NCBI GenBank assembly: GCA_900642245.1
Contig: CAAAJI010000002.1
Coordinates: 70,438 to 134,437, forward strand
Direction of reading: 5' to 3'
Length of the DNA stretch: 64,000 bases
DNA from: Fragilaria radians
Taxonomy: Eukaryota; Bacillariophyta; Fragilariophyceae; Fragilariales; Fragilariaceae
The position numbers were made by a program, and so were the translations under genes. Under the pieces are notes generated by a model. That model saw only the letters and a program-made list of their open reading frames with translations. It searched no databases and was not told the origin of the DNA. Of the stretch, positions 1 to 11,600 are shown piece by piece; the first letter of the stretch is position 1, and every line of letters starts with the position of its first letter.

Positions 1-3000
1 GCATTTACACATTAGCACGCCAATGACGGACATTTTGCGGATAACGTTTCCGTGGGCATGCGCCAGTATCGAATCAATTTCATGATATTTTGTGGCGTAA
101 ATGCCCATTGCCAACATGTAGTAGCAGAAAGAAGGATGACAATATTTCAAGATAGCACTAGGATTATGTGAATCCACGCAAAGCCCAGATGGTCAGCATT
201 AAGTAGGCAACTCTTAAGGTATTCCTAGAGTCTAAACCATGGGATGCACATTTTGCTTATCAAAAAGCTTTTGCTAAACTCAACTACAAGAAGAAGTGTG
301 TGCGCCCTTTTGTATGATGTATTACTTTATATTTAAACACAATTAAAGCTAGGTAACCTGAGGTCATTGGTTCCATTCAGACTTTCTTGATAAGGGCTCT
401 CACCCAGTCTTGGCATGATTGGCCTTGATGACTCATTACAACACCCTAAGTCAGGTCATTGACATAGGATTATCCATATCCAATCACATGAAATACCAGA
501 GGAGACATTCCTTGGGATGTGCATTGGACAGGTTTGACCAAAACTGTCAACATGTAATGCAAATGCCTCTGCTTAGGCCTATGTATCATACCTTATTTTA
601 ATAGGATGAATTGATAACCACATTTGTATTCCATGCATGCCTTGATGCGTCAAAAAGTGTCCATTGATAACAAGGAAATCCTCAAGGATATGCAGATTAC
701 ACATAATTACTTACTGAGAGAAAAGATAATTCTCTTTGCTTTTAAGTTTCACAAATTCATTCTGATCATTCACTGATATTGCAATTATCTTTGCATGCTA
801 GCTTACACAGATATGGTATGATGGGATAGCTAGTTTCTTCTCAGCTTGTCTTGAAAAGTTGCATGTGGTCTTTGAAGGGTAACATTATATATGAAAACAT
901 TGAGACATACTTTGCAATGCCTTAGACTCTGAAACAGTATTGACACTTCCAAGATGATCCGCCAAAGCATCCAAATTTTCTAAAACATCATCAGGAAGTT
1001 GAAGACCATGAACTTGCAAAATGTTAGCGTATTTCCCAAATTGGAATGAAAATATTTTCTCTAGTTTAAACCAATCTGATTTGCACATAGAGTGTGGAAC
1101 AACAACTTCATAATCATCAGAATCAAGAATACAAAGCATTAAATTATGTCGACCCATTTCGACGGTTGCGTTACATCAAAATCAGAAACTTGTGCTGAGA
1201 TCAATGATTTGGCAAGTGATGCTTTCACTTTTGAATCTACCTGAGATTCTCCGAATGCACTATGTGGACTCACAATCATCTTGGTGCTAGATAACTCTAA
1301 ACACCTTTTAGGGAATGAATTAAGTAAGCCTAAAGTCTAGATTACTTCTTAGGACTTCATTCGCCCTATCATTTCATTCATGTCAACCGTAGTTGTTCAT
1401 TCACACTAACACATCACCAAACACTCGAGAAATTACAGATTCCCAAGTGACGTCATTCCACTATTGCACAATTGAATCTAACACTTGGCGTCTTGTAACA
1501 AATGCATGGATACAATGACGGGGTTCATGCATCCACGATCATATTGGTTAGGGAGGTATCCAATGGCTTGTCTCAATGATAACTGAGGATAAATGGCCGT
1601 CCAGTCTGTTGGAAAATCTGAAACCTGAATATCAAAGTTTGCTGCTGGGAGTGCTTTAAAGCCGAGTAAAGTGCTTGCAGGAGGGGTTACTATAATATGT
1701 GTGTTTTGTTGTTTTTCCCGGAGTGGGCAGAGATTTTTCAGAAGAAAGTTTCGGTCTGAATCAAAATAGGATGAGCCCAAACCCTATCATCAAAATATAC
1801 GAATTTTTTGTTTGGGGCTATTTCACAACTATAACCTGCAACAATATGTATTGAACTAGCTGCAGGGTAATTGCAAAATCAAAACGGAATTGAATATGCG
1901 CAAGATTCTTTGCAAATATAACAATTCAGATTTTAGAGTGGCAACAATTCATGTCAATAGTGAATCAATCATTGGTGAATTCAATGAAAAATTCAAGATA
2001 CAACTGCTTAGAATCTGGAAGAAATAACAGAGAGATAAAGTAGCGTGCATGAGCCGCATTTCATCGATTACCCAACAAGACCTTGCCAAAGGTCATGATT
2101 TGTAACGGATAATGCCAAAAAAATTTTGGAATGAATGTACATGCTCATGAAGATAATGATCAAAACAATTATGTCAAAGCACCTTCAATTGATGGAATGG
2201 GTCTTCAATATTTATCTATTGCTCAAGGCAGAGACAAATCATGAATCTGTCAACATCGCGCCACACCAAATCCCACTACACCTCATAATATTGATTGTCT
2301 ACACACTTTAGCCACATGAGATGGGATGTCTGAAAGGTTTTAAATTACTATGAAGACAGGAGTGATCTTATAGGATAAAATGTGGCTTGCAGGCCAACAG
2401 AACAAACATAAGATGACAAGCAAGATAAATACAAAAAAGCATAGCAACCATATTTGGATGATTGAAATGATATCGATGATGAATATGATTTGGAGGTTAA
2501 CCAAAATGATTCACTCAAGGTTATTAGTGACAATCTACCAGAAACCAAGGGATAAATCTCAGAAAACATATACAACTGGAACCATTTGAAGAAGGGAGTG
2601 AAGAAAACAAAGAAATTGATATCAGACAGGACAACACAGAAAATGCGAACCTGACGAGAACCAGCAAAACTTGCAAGTCAAAAGTTGTGCTTGGAGATGA
2701 TAGCAACAAATTATTCCAATGCCACCTTAGCCACAAGGTCATATGAAAATCGAATTTGGTGAAGAATATTATTGCCCATTTCATCCTACATATAGTTCAA
2801 CAATGATTAGAAAAATTGAGAAGGTGTGGTCTAAATTCTTAATCTTTGACAAGGAATTAAGTACCTTGGGACAGAAAGAATAGATGCAGCTTTCATTTAA
2901 AAAACGCAACTTTATATAAATCAATGTGCCTGTGCTGCTTTAACCCTTTTGTATACAGAACGGTAGCAAGCCATGGAAAGCTTGGTATTTTTTGGTTGAG

Positions 3001-3531
3001 ACGAAAGATATAAGTATAAAGTCAAGAACCTGTGCTAGTGGAGGCACACGGAGGAAACACACACGGGTAAAGATGATACATCCAGTCAAATCGAGGCACC
3101 TATGTGATTGTAAGTAACACAAAAAACTTACATCTACAACTATTGAATGCAGTCCTTGGGATTTCAATCTCAAATGAAAGTGAAATACTAAAAGGTGAAA
3201 AGGCGGGGACTTTTCTTACTTTTTTGCAACAGGTCTTTTCTTAGTGGGAGAAAACTTTAGTGCATTTAGAAACGAGATCATGAACCTAGGCGAAACGAAG
3301 TGAGACAACCATCCTGTTATCCAGCATGAGTGTATTGGAAGTAGTATGAGCTATAAAGGAGGAGAATCGACACATAAAGAAAGAACTAAAATACATAAAT
3401 TTGATTCTTGTCCTTCAATGTAGCTCATAAGGAAATGTGGAGGGAAATAAAATTGTTTGGGCACTAGGCTATTATAATTGAAGATGCAGCCAAAGGAAAC
3501 AGCAAGACACTGGAATAAATTTTCTTCATAT
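1..3531. other. Gene-poor AT-rich stretch, only short weak ORFs
   Basis: No convincing gene. The longest readings are on the minus strand: a 90-codon frame at 885-1157 and a 100-codon frame at 1478-1780. Neither matches a family I recognise, and the reading just upstream of the first (about 1160-1290, minus) is open in another frame and meets it across a frame break, which looks more like decay than an intron. Around 2450-2700 (plus) there is a broken acidic reading followed by Thr/Arg/Ser/Lys-rich codons, the sort of composition seen between integrase and reverse transcriptase in copia elements, but it is too weak to name. The nearby copia RNase H remnant makes transposon debris the likeliest content. 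Confidence 0.5.
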
Positions 3532-3888
3532 GACAGTGATTAGGTTGGTGATGCGGGCTGTATCATGCATTGACACAATGTGCCTATTTACTTGAAGTCA
3601 AAGGACCAAAAAGGTGTGACACTGTTGAGCAATAAAGCGGAATATGTAGCGAGTTCTGAAGCAGTGAACAAAATTCAGTTCATTCACTGTCGATTGGACA
3701 ACATCCCATTATGGTAAGGTTCAGGAGTATTAACTAGATACATTGAAACTAGATACATCTTTGTACGCGTTCATATTGAAGGCAGCTTTAAAAAGTAATT
3801 GTGAAATCATGTGAGTGTGTAGATATTTCTACTTTAAAAGTGAACAGGGATATTTATGTTGAATATGCGAATAAAATTCTTGGGTAAA
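3532..3888 (+). mobile_element. Decayed Ty1/copia retrotransposon RNase H remnant
   Basis: Conceptual translation of the plus strand gives a degraded copia RNase H end. At about 3532-3555 a DSD-stop-VGD reading stands where copia has DSDWAGD, with the Trp codon now TAG. At 3590-3690 the reading KSKDQKGVTLLSNKAEYVAS corresponds to the conserved K-x-Q-x-x-V-x-L-S-x-x-E-A-E-Y block (the first E is lost). At about 3740-3790 RYIETRYIFVRVHIEG matches the K-H-I-D-x-R-Y-H-F-V-R-E block that follows in copia. In-frame stops and small indels show that it is dead. No LTR pair or integrase could be delimited, so the ends are approximate. The order of three separate conserved blocks makes the family assignment fairly safe. 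Confidence 0.75.
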
Positions 3889-5661
3889 GAAAATGAATAT
3901 TCGGATGTTTGAAGATCAGAGAAAATATCTCCAATATTCTAAGTCCGAATAAGGATTTGATTTTTTTGTTTCAATTATGACGATGAGAAAGTCTTAGGTA
4001 AGAAATTTCAATTTATGTGCAAAGAGGTAGTTTAACAGAGTCAAATCCATGCACAAAGGATAGAATTTGAGGACAATACTCCTGAGAAAACAGCGAATTC
4101 AGTTGGTAGTCAAAGCCACAGTTCATCATATGACAAACATTTCCCAAAGTCTGGTTGCGTCGTTTCTTTACAAATCATCAATTGTGACACAGTTTCAAGC
4201 GTGCAAATCTTGAAAGCATCACCAAGAACTTGTTTATGTTTTAGATAAATTGGGCTATTCAATAAATTTCTTATCATGCTAGCCAATACACTCAACTTTG
4301 AATATCTCTGTAGTTTACAGATGAGGGATCTGGTGCACCACGAACGGATGTATTGCATTCTTAGGCTTTTACAGAATATTCCTGAATCAAAAAAGATTTA
4401 GCTCTCTATTTCCTTCACATCACTTTTTGGTGTACTACAATTTTCTTGACTGGCCTTTTCTGACAACTTTTTTAAAAACCTTTCTAAATGTATGCATATA
4501 TGCTTTGCCTGGTATTTTGAATAGTGTTTGCTATCCATTTTAATTCTATTGATATGTTAGGATTAGATACAGTTTTCTTCATCGATGGGAAGAGGCTCAA
4601 AACATAAACAATCCTTTTCAGTCTTTGATCATTCTATTAAGACTTTACTATAAGCACTGCAGCAAAGTCCTCATTGCTATCTTGATCAACTGTCCATTCC
4701 ATCTCTTGTCACTGAAAGTAAAGCAAATCATTGATTTCACGATCTTTGCATTGTTGCCATGTGTGTTGCCAAAGTCTCCTGATTATTGTACAAGACCAAA
4801 AAAATTGAACTTAGTTAGGAGACATAAGCTATCTCCTTCAATGGTTGAAAATGAAAATTCAATTATGATACATGAAATTGTTATGATATCTTACTCAAGG
4901 GCCCAATGTGTGTTTCCATTTGGTGCTAGCAACAGGGGAATGACAATTCAATCACGATCCTTGAAAATCAATTGATCAAAGGGGCTGACATACTTGACAA
5001 GAATCAAGTAGATAATACCTAATTTAGAAGGTTACGAGCAATATCTAGTCTATAAATAAATGATTATGCTAAGCGATGTATATGTCAACCGGAATTGGAT
5101 AAGTCACTCATGGATAATACAAGTAAAATAGCGAATAAGGATACCCTTTCATTCCAACCAAAAATTTGGATGATGATAAATTTGTAATAAGACAAATTTA
5201 GTGATGAACAAATATTGCTTGTATGTGGAAAGAATAGATAATGTTTTCAGGACAGCTCTTAGCTGTAAGTTGCCATGATGGAAATAATTTGCATCATGTT
5301 TCACTCCAAGTCTTCACAACGGTTGAAGAGACATGAGGGTAAACAAGGATAGAAGAGGATGCAAGATCCAATCAAAGAAACCTTCAAAAAATGTAATTTC
5401 ACATTGTATCAATTGATGTAGCAGGGTGATTTATATTTAACACTTGATTAACCTTAACATTCCTTCCACTTTCAGGATATTGGCAATAATGAATGCAATG
5501 ATCAGTTTAACAGAACTGAAATTAGGACCTGTGGTGCGCGCTTTGTCGACAAAGTTTTGAACGTGAACGGATTGACTCTGCTCGCATTGTATCATCTTCG
5601 ACGAAAGCATATCGACCTTCACCATATTGATAATCCTGAAGTCTCATTATAGTTGAGATTG
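3889..5661. other. Intergenic, no gene seen
   Basis: AT-rich sequence between the copia remnant and the IQ-protein gene. Short open frames occur (for example 4110-4358 minus, 4625-4975 plus) but their translations have no recognisable domain and no supporting splice pattern. The last few hundred bases should contain the promoter of the gene that starts at 5662; no specific element was recognised. Confidence 0.5.
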
Positions 5662-8600
5662 ATGAGTACGAAACAACAGACATCAGCTGATGCCGGAACA
5701 TTCAAATCTCCGTTACATGCACGCTTTGATGAGCTTCAGAAAACCTGGTTGAATATCAAGGAAAAGTCAAGCAATAGAAAGGAAGTAGTATCGACATCCT
5801 GTGGATCCGATTCAAGGATACGAGGCTATGAATATGAAGGGTATTTTGAAATAAGGAGTGTGAAATCATGTTTGTTGGAAAATTCACCAGATCGAAAAGC
5901 TCGATTAAATCAACTTTACTTGCCTTCCTCTGCGTCGTCGTTTTCGTCACATTTTTCACGGCAGTCAAAAGAATTTAGTAATGAGTCAGTCTTTGAAAGG
6001 CTCTACACATACGGGAAAACAAAGGTACAAGCAGCGCGAGAACGGGATTCCTTGTCGAATAGTTCCAAATCAAGGTCAACGTTCCGTACAAGTGGCGCTG
6101 GTATTGGAAGAATAAGCTCTGATGGTCGGCTATTTGAATCGCCGAAATCTGGAGATGAATCTACAGTATCGACGATATCAACAACCAATTCTGCTCGTAG
6201 GCAAAGTCTAGAAAAGCTATTTGACCTTCGACCAAGGCCGCAACCATTGGTATCCTGGAAATCACCGTCGAAATACGCGTTTTCGATGGATCGACGAGTA
6301 AAGAATTTAGGCCGCGTGATCGAAGAAATACTTCCTTCTGATTTACACTCCTTCTCTAATCTTTCTGTATCAAGCACACCATCTCCAATGGAGCATCTCT
6401 TAAGGCAGTCCATAGATGAAAACTTGAATGCTATCGCACCGACTTCACCAGATGACACGTACAATCGATTTTACAGTAAAGGGAAAAAATCTAGATCATC
6501 GCTCTTATCTCAATATAATTCCCCTCCAACAAAGCCTTTTCGGAACTCTGATATGGGACTATCATTTAAGCGAACCGACGAGACAACCATGCAACAGGTA
6601 AATTCGATTTCTAATTCAAGGGGAGATCACGCCTTAGACATGGCGCACAGTATCTACTCAGCTCAATTATCAATCACTGATACTCGGACTATGGGTGATT
6701 CATTTTACAGCGTTTCTAGTAATGCACCCACTTTTGTGAACGAGAGCACTTACTCCGATGAATCTCTGTTAGCAGAACCATGCAACTTGAAAGATACATT
6801 TGATCTCCCTGGAACGGATGTGAACATGAGTGCTAAGAAATACTGCCGCAATGTGATGTCATCTGAAAATTTTGCTCTGTCTAACGATTCTTTATATGTT
6901 TCTCTGATGAATGATCCAAATCTGACACTTCAGAGCAATGTAGACTGGTTGCGCAGCAATTGCAGTGCGAGAAAAATTCAAAGGGCATATAGAGAGCGTA
7001 AATTTAGGCCTGATAAATATGATTCATACCGTGCCGCCGTGGTCATACAAAATACTTGGCGAAAGTATCACAAGGACCTGATATTCATATCATCTACACT
7101 GAAAGGTTGGCGGATAAAATGCGAAGCTATAAACTGCAACTTAAGAACGAGTAGTCTCTCGCTGAGAATGGAACTTGAATGTCTAAGAAAATTCAATTGG
7201 AGAGTCTCAAACAAATCTTATAAATCAAAAATCACGCTTCAGTCTAATGGACTGTTCATCGAGCTTTCTACGGTGAAACAATTAGATTTTAAGCCTAAAG
7301 GTATCCAGAGTTTTGCTGTTAATCTAAAATGCTCCGCACGAAATTTAACAGAAAAAGAGAATCAGTGGAGCTTGAATACGATGGCCGCGCTTGTCGTCAG
7401 AGCTACTTTACTGAAAATCATGAAAGACATTAGCCATCGATTGAAGATAAGATCTGTATTGATGATTCAGTCATGGATTCGAGACGTGTTTTCTCGGGGC
7501 AAAACATCAAGTTCTGTATCATGCAAAACGCCTTTCTTTATTCACACAACGATGCCCTGTAGACGCCATCACAATGCTGCAATGGCTATTCAGCGTGAAT
7601 GGCGTCGCCACAGAGCACAAGTCAACTTTATTTCCCCACATCTAAAATCATGGCGGACCGATATTGCTCTCCAGAATTTATCAAGTGGCTCCAAATTAAA
7701 GCGAATGAAAGCCGGCCTTTTGGTACTATCGAAAGCTATTGGACAAGTAGGATTCTGCTGGTTAGGGGATGAAATTATTTTCAATGGAAACGAAATTGCG
7801 ATCACTTGGCAGCGAGATATCAAGGTATTTTATGGCTTATGTAAACAAGTTTGGTGCCCTCTGCGCATGACATGTGAGGCAACTTGGCATAATTGTTTTG
7901 GTGCATGGAATCAACAAAAGCTTGGCATGCTTCTCGTTAAGGCAACCTTGAAGCAAGCGTTGGATCAGGATACTGAAACATACAATTCCTATTCCACTGC
8001 TCTGATACAAAAATGGTGGCGGATGATTCTTGTTCGTCATCTCGATTCCAAAATTAATCATTCTTATTCTTCGGAGATCAATGAAATTATTCTTGCATCT
8101 GAACCTCATCTCACCTCAAGGCCTTATGACACTATTCAAATCCGTTCAGCCTTGATAATTCAAAAGTTCTTAAGATCTGTTGTTTTAGTACGGGAGGAAT
8201 GTTCAATTCCTTTCGATTTCCAAATGGCACCAAAAAGTGACCTCACAATACAAAGTGATATCTTCAGTACGGTTGATCCCGAAGAATTTCACAGCAAACA
8301 TGGTTCCTTAGATGACAAGAAAACTGCTGCCATTGTCATTCAATCTTTCTTGCGGATGTCAAGTAAAGTCAACCAGTTTCAAAACCTTTTGATCCATATT
8401 CTTAAGATTCAGAGATTCATCCGTGCTTATTTGATTAGAAAATCAACCAAGGTTCCTGAATTTGAAAAAATGAAAGATACAGGCTGTCTCTTTCGTGTCC
8501 AGCAACTTACTGAACAAAGTAAGCCGTGTCATCTAGAAATGAATATGGTTCATCCAACAAATGATATAAGTAGTGTCTTCAACATCCTTCATCAGAAAAG

Positions 8601-11600
8601 TTACAAGGGAGAGATGCTATACCCCTCTATTGATATCAATTTGGTTTTGATTCAAAAACATGTTCGTGGTTTTGTCCAAAGAAGAGTTTTCCTTCGAAAA
8701 AAGAATGCCGTTCTTCTGCTCCAACGATGCTTCAGGAAATTCCTTGTTTATTCTGATGAACGAAGGGATTGTATTGTCCTCAGAAGGCATGCCTGTGGCT
8801 TCCATCTTGGAGAAATCAGACTTTTGCAAGACAACTTAATACATCAAACCAAATGTGCAATGCTAATTCAATCATTCATTCGTGGCTCATTGAGAAGGAA
8901 AGAATACCGTTCCAAGAAAGGACATGCTCGAATTCTCAATAGATTCATTAGGACTGTGTTGCTTCAGAATAGATTGCGATCCATGCGAAATTTGCTGCTC
9001 AGCCCTTGTGTCCCTCAAAAGATAGAGAATCTAGTCCAACATCACGCACGAGCAAAGTTAATTCAAGCAAGATATCGAGGTTTCCTTCAAAGACGTTTGT
9101 TCATTAAAAAGAGGCAGTCTGTATTGATACTTCAACGGGGTATTAGAAATCATTTAAAAGTAAAATCTGAGGCAGCACAAAAGATTCAAAAGACCTGGCG
9201 AATATATTATTGTTATAAACTGAATCAAAGAAAGAAAATGGATAGAGCATTCACACTAATTCAATCATATATTCGTTGCCATATAAGGAAGCGAACGTTT
9301 TTAAAACTAAGAAGGATCGCGGTTACATTTCAACGACTGTTCAGGTCCAAGTTGATTCGTGATCGTTTCAAGCAAGAGCTGGTAGCCACTCAAAGAATAC
9401 AGACTACCTGTCGAGAGTTTCTATCTCGTCAGAAACTTCGCTTGATTCAAGAGCTCCAAGTCCATCGTACCGTTGCCATCCAACTGATACAAGCAAGATA
9501 TCGAGGCTGGGTTCAACGGCGATTATTCTTGAAAAAGAAAAGTTGCATAGTGCTCATCCAACGAGTTCTACGAGGCCAATTAGTTCGCAATCGTGTGAGC
9601 TATGAATTTGCAGCTGCATTAACGATGCAGAGAATCTGGAGATCGTATTATCGGTGCCAAGAATTCTTAAGGGAGAAAAAACGCACAGCAGGAGTTGTAT
9701 TGATGCAGTCACTAGTTCGTCGGAACTGGAAGAGGCGAGCGTTTTTGCAGCAAAGAAGGATCGCGGTTACATTTCAACGACTGTTCAGGTGCACATTGAT
9801 TCGTAATCGTTTCAAGCAAGAGCTGGTAGCCACTCAAAGAATACAAGCTGCCTGGCGTGAGTTTCTCTCTCGTCAGAAACTTCGCTTGATTCAAGAGCTC
9901 CAAGTCCGTCGTACCGTTGCCATCCAACTGATACAAGCAAGATATCGAGGCTGGGTTCAACGGCGATTATTCTTGAAGGAAAAAGATTGCATAGTGCTTA
10001 TTCAACGAGTATTTCGTGGTGGAGCCGTTCGGAGAGTTAGTAGAGAAATGCTAATATTGGTCAAAAAGGTTCAGAGAGGTTGGAGGAAGTATGCTTTGAA
10101 TCGAAAGCTTCTTTTAGAACAGAAATGTTCATTAATTAGAGAATCAAGTGCCACATTTCTTCAATCACGATGCAGAGGATTCTTGCAACGTCGTCGACTT
10201 ATAAGAAAGAAAAGAAGTGTTGTTGTAATTCAAGTTTTTTTTCGTTCAGTTGTTGTTGGTGTAATCAAAAAGACCTTTGCAGCTATCATGATAGAGCGGG
10301 CATGGCGTAATCGAAAGAGAGCTATTCAATTGTCACGCTTTATTTTAGCTGTGAGTCAGCTACAAAGCATGTTTCGTCGGTATCAAATGAGAAAACGCTC
10401 TGCTGTCTTGTATGAAAGGGCGACTAAACTACAGTGTGCTTGGCGCACATACTGTTCTCGCTGCAAGTATACGGCAAAATTGGCCGTCGTTGTTACCCTT
10501 CAAAAGAACTTAAAGATGAGATCAGCTAGAATGTTGTACTTAAAGCAAAAGAGAAGTGCAATAGTCATCCAAGGGCTTTATTGCGCATGGAAACTTAACA
10601 TGACTCTCCTTGATGTCAAGTCGTCAATCATTCTTCTAAAGCGAAGTATTCGCGGACAGCTACAGCGGTCAGCTACAAGATTTGCATTGATTCACCTAAG
10701 GACTTCCGGATTAATCATTAAGCGCCTTTTGTTAATGAAAGTCTTCCTTAAGTCACCAATCAAGAATTCATGGATGGATGTTGAAAACTCTCTTCAACTT
10801 TGCGCTGCTGTGATCATCCAGAGTGCAATACGGCGCTATATTGCTATTGTGTATATGACCAAAGTTCTGAGGAATTCAAACTATCCATACCTTGATGTGA
10901 CAATTGGTTCTCGCTGGCGGGCCAAGTTTTTCCGTCACGATTACTTCGTTACTGTAATTCAAAGAACGTACCGTGGTTTCAAGGATCGTAAGCATCTAGA
11001 AAAGCTCGAGTATGCAATAACGCTTGTTCAAGCGAGATATCGCTGTTACCGAGATCGCAATAATTTTATACGCTTTCGAAGCGCCATTGTAAAACTTCAA
11101 ATATTTACTCGAATTTCCTTTGACATGAAGATCGCAGCGCGAAATTTCAATTTCGGCTGCAATGACTTAGTGAGAAAAGATATGCACAGATCAGCAACAA
11201 TCATCCAGGCTTGCTTTAGAAGATATATCTGTCAACTTCAATTTCTCCCCCAAGAAAACAAAATGCTTACGTGTGAAGAAAAATCTCGGAGAAAAAGGAA
11301 TACTATACTTTCTGGAGAGATGGTCAATTCTTTTCATTCCTACTACAAACCTCAAGAAACTGGGGAAGCTTGTAGATCGATTACCATACTACAATCTTTG
11401 TTCCGAGGAAACAGCTGCCGGCGTCGTTTGTTTCGTCTTAGTAATAAAGTCAGGATTCTTCAGCGAGTGTTCCGGCAGTATAGACAACAAAATATTGAGA
11501 AGAATCGTCTACGGTCTACAAAGGTTCTACAGAGATTTTATCGTCTGTACAAAGCACATCGCGTTATAGCCAATTACGGTGAACTGCGAAATTCGAATTA

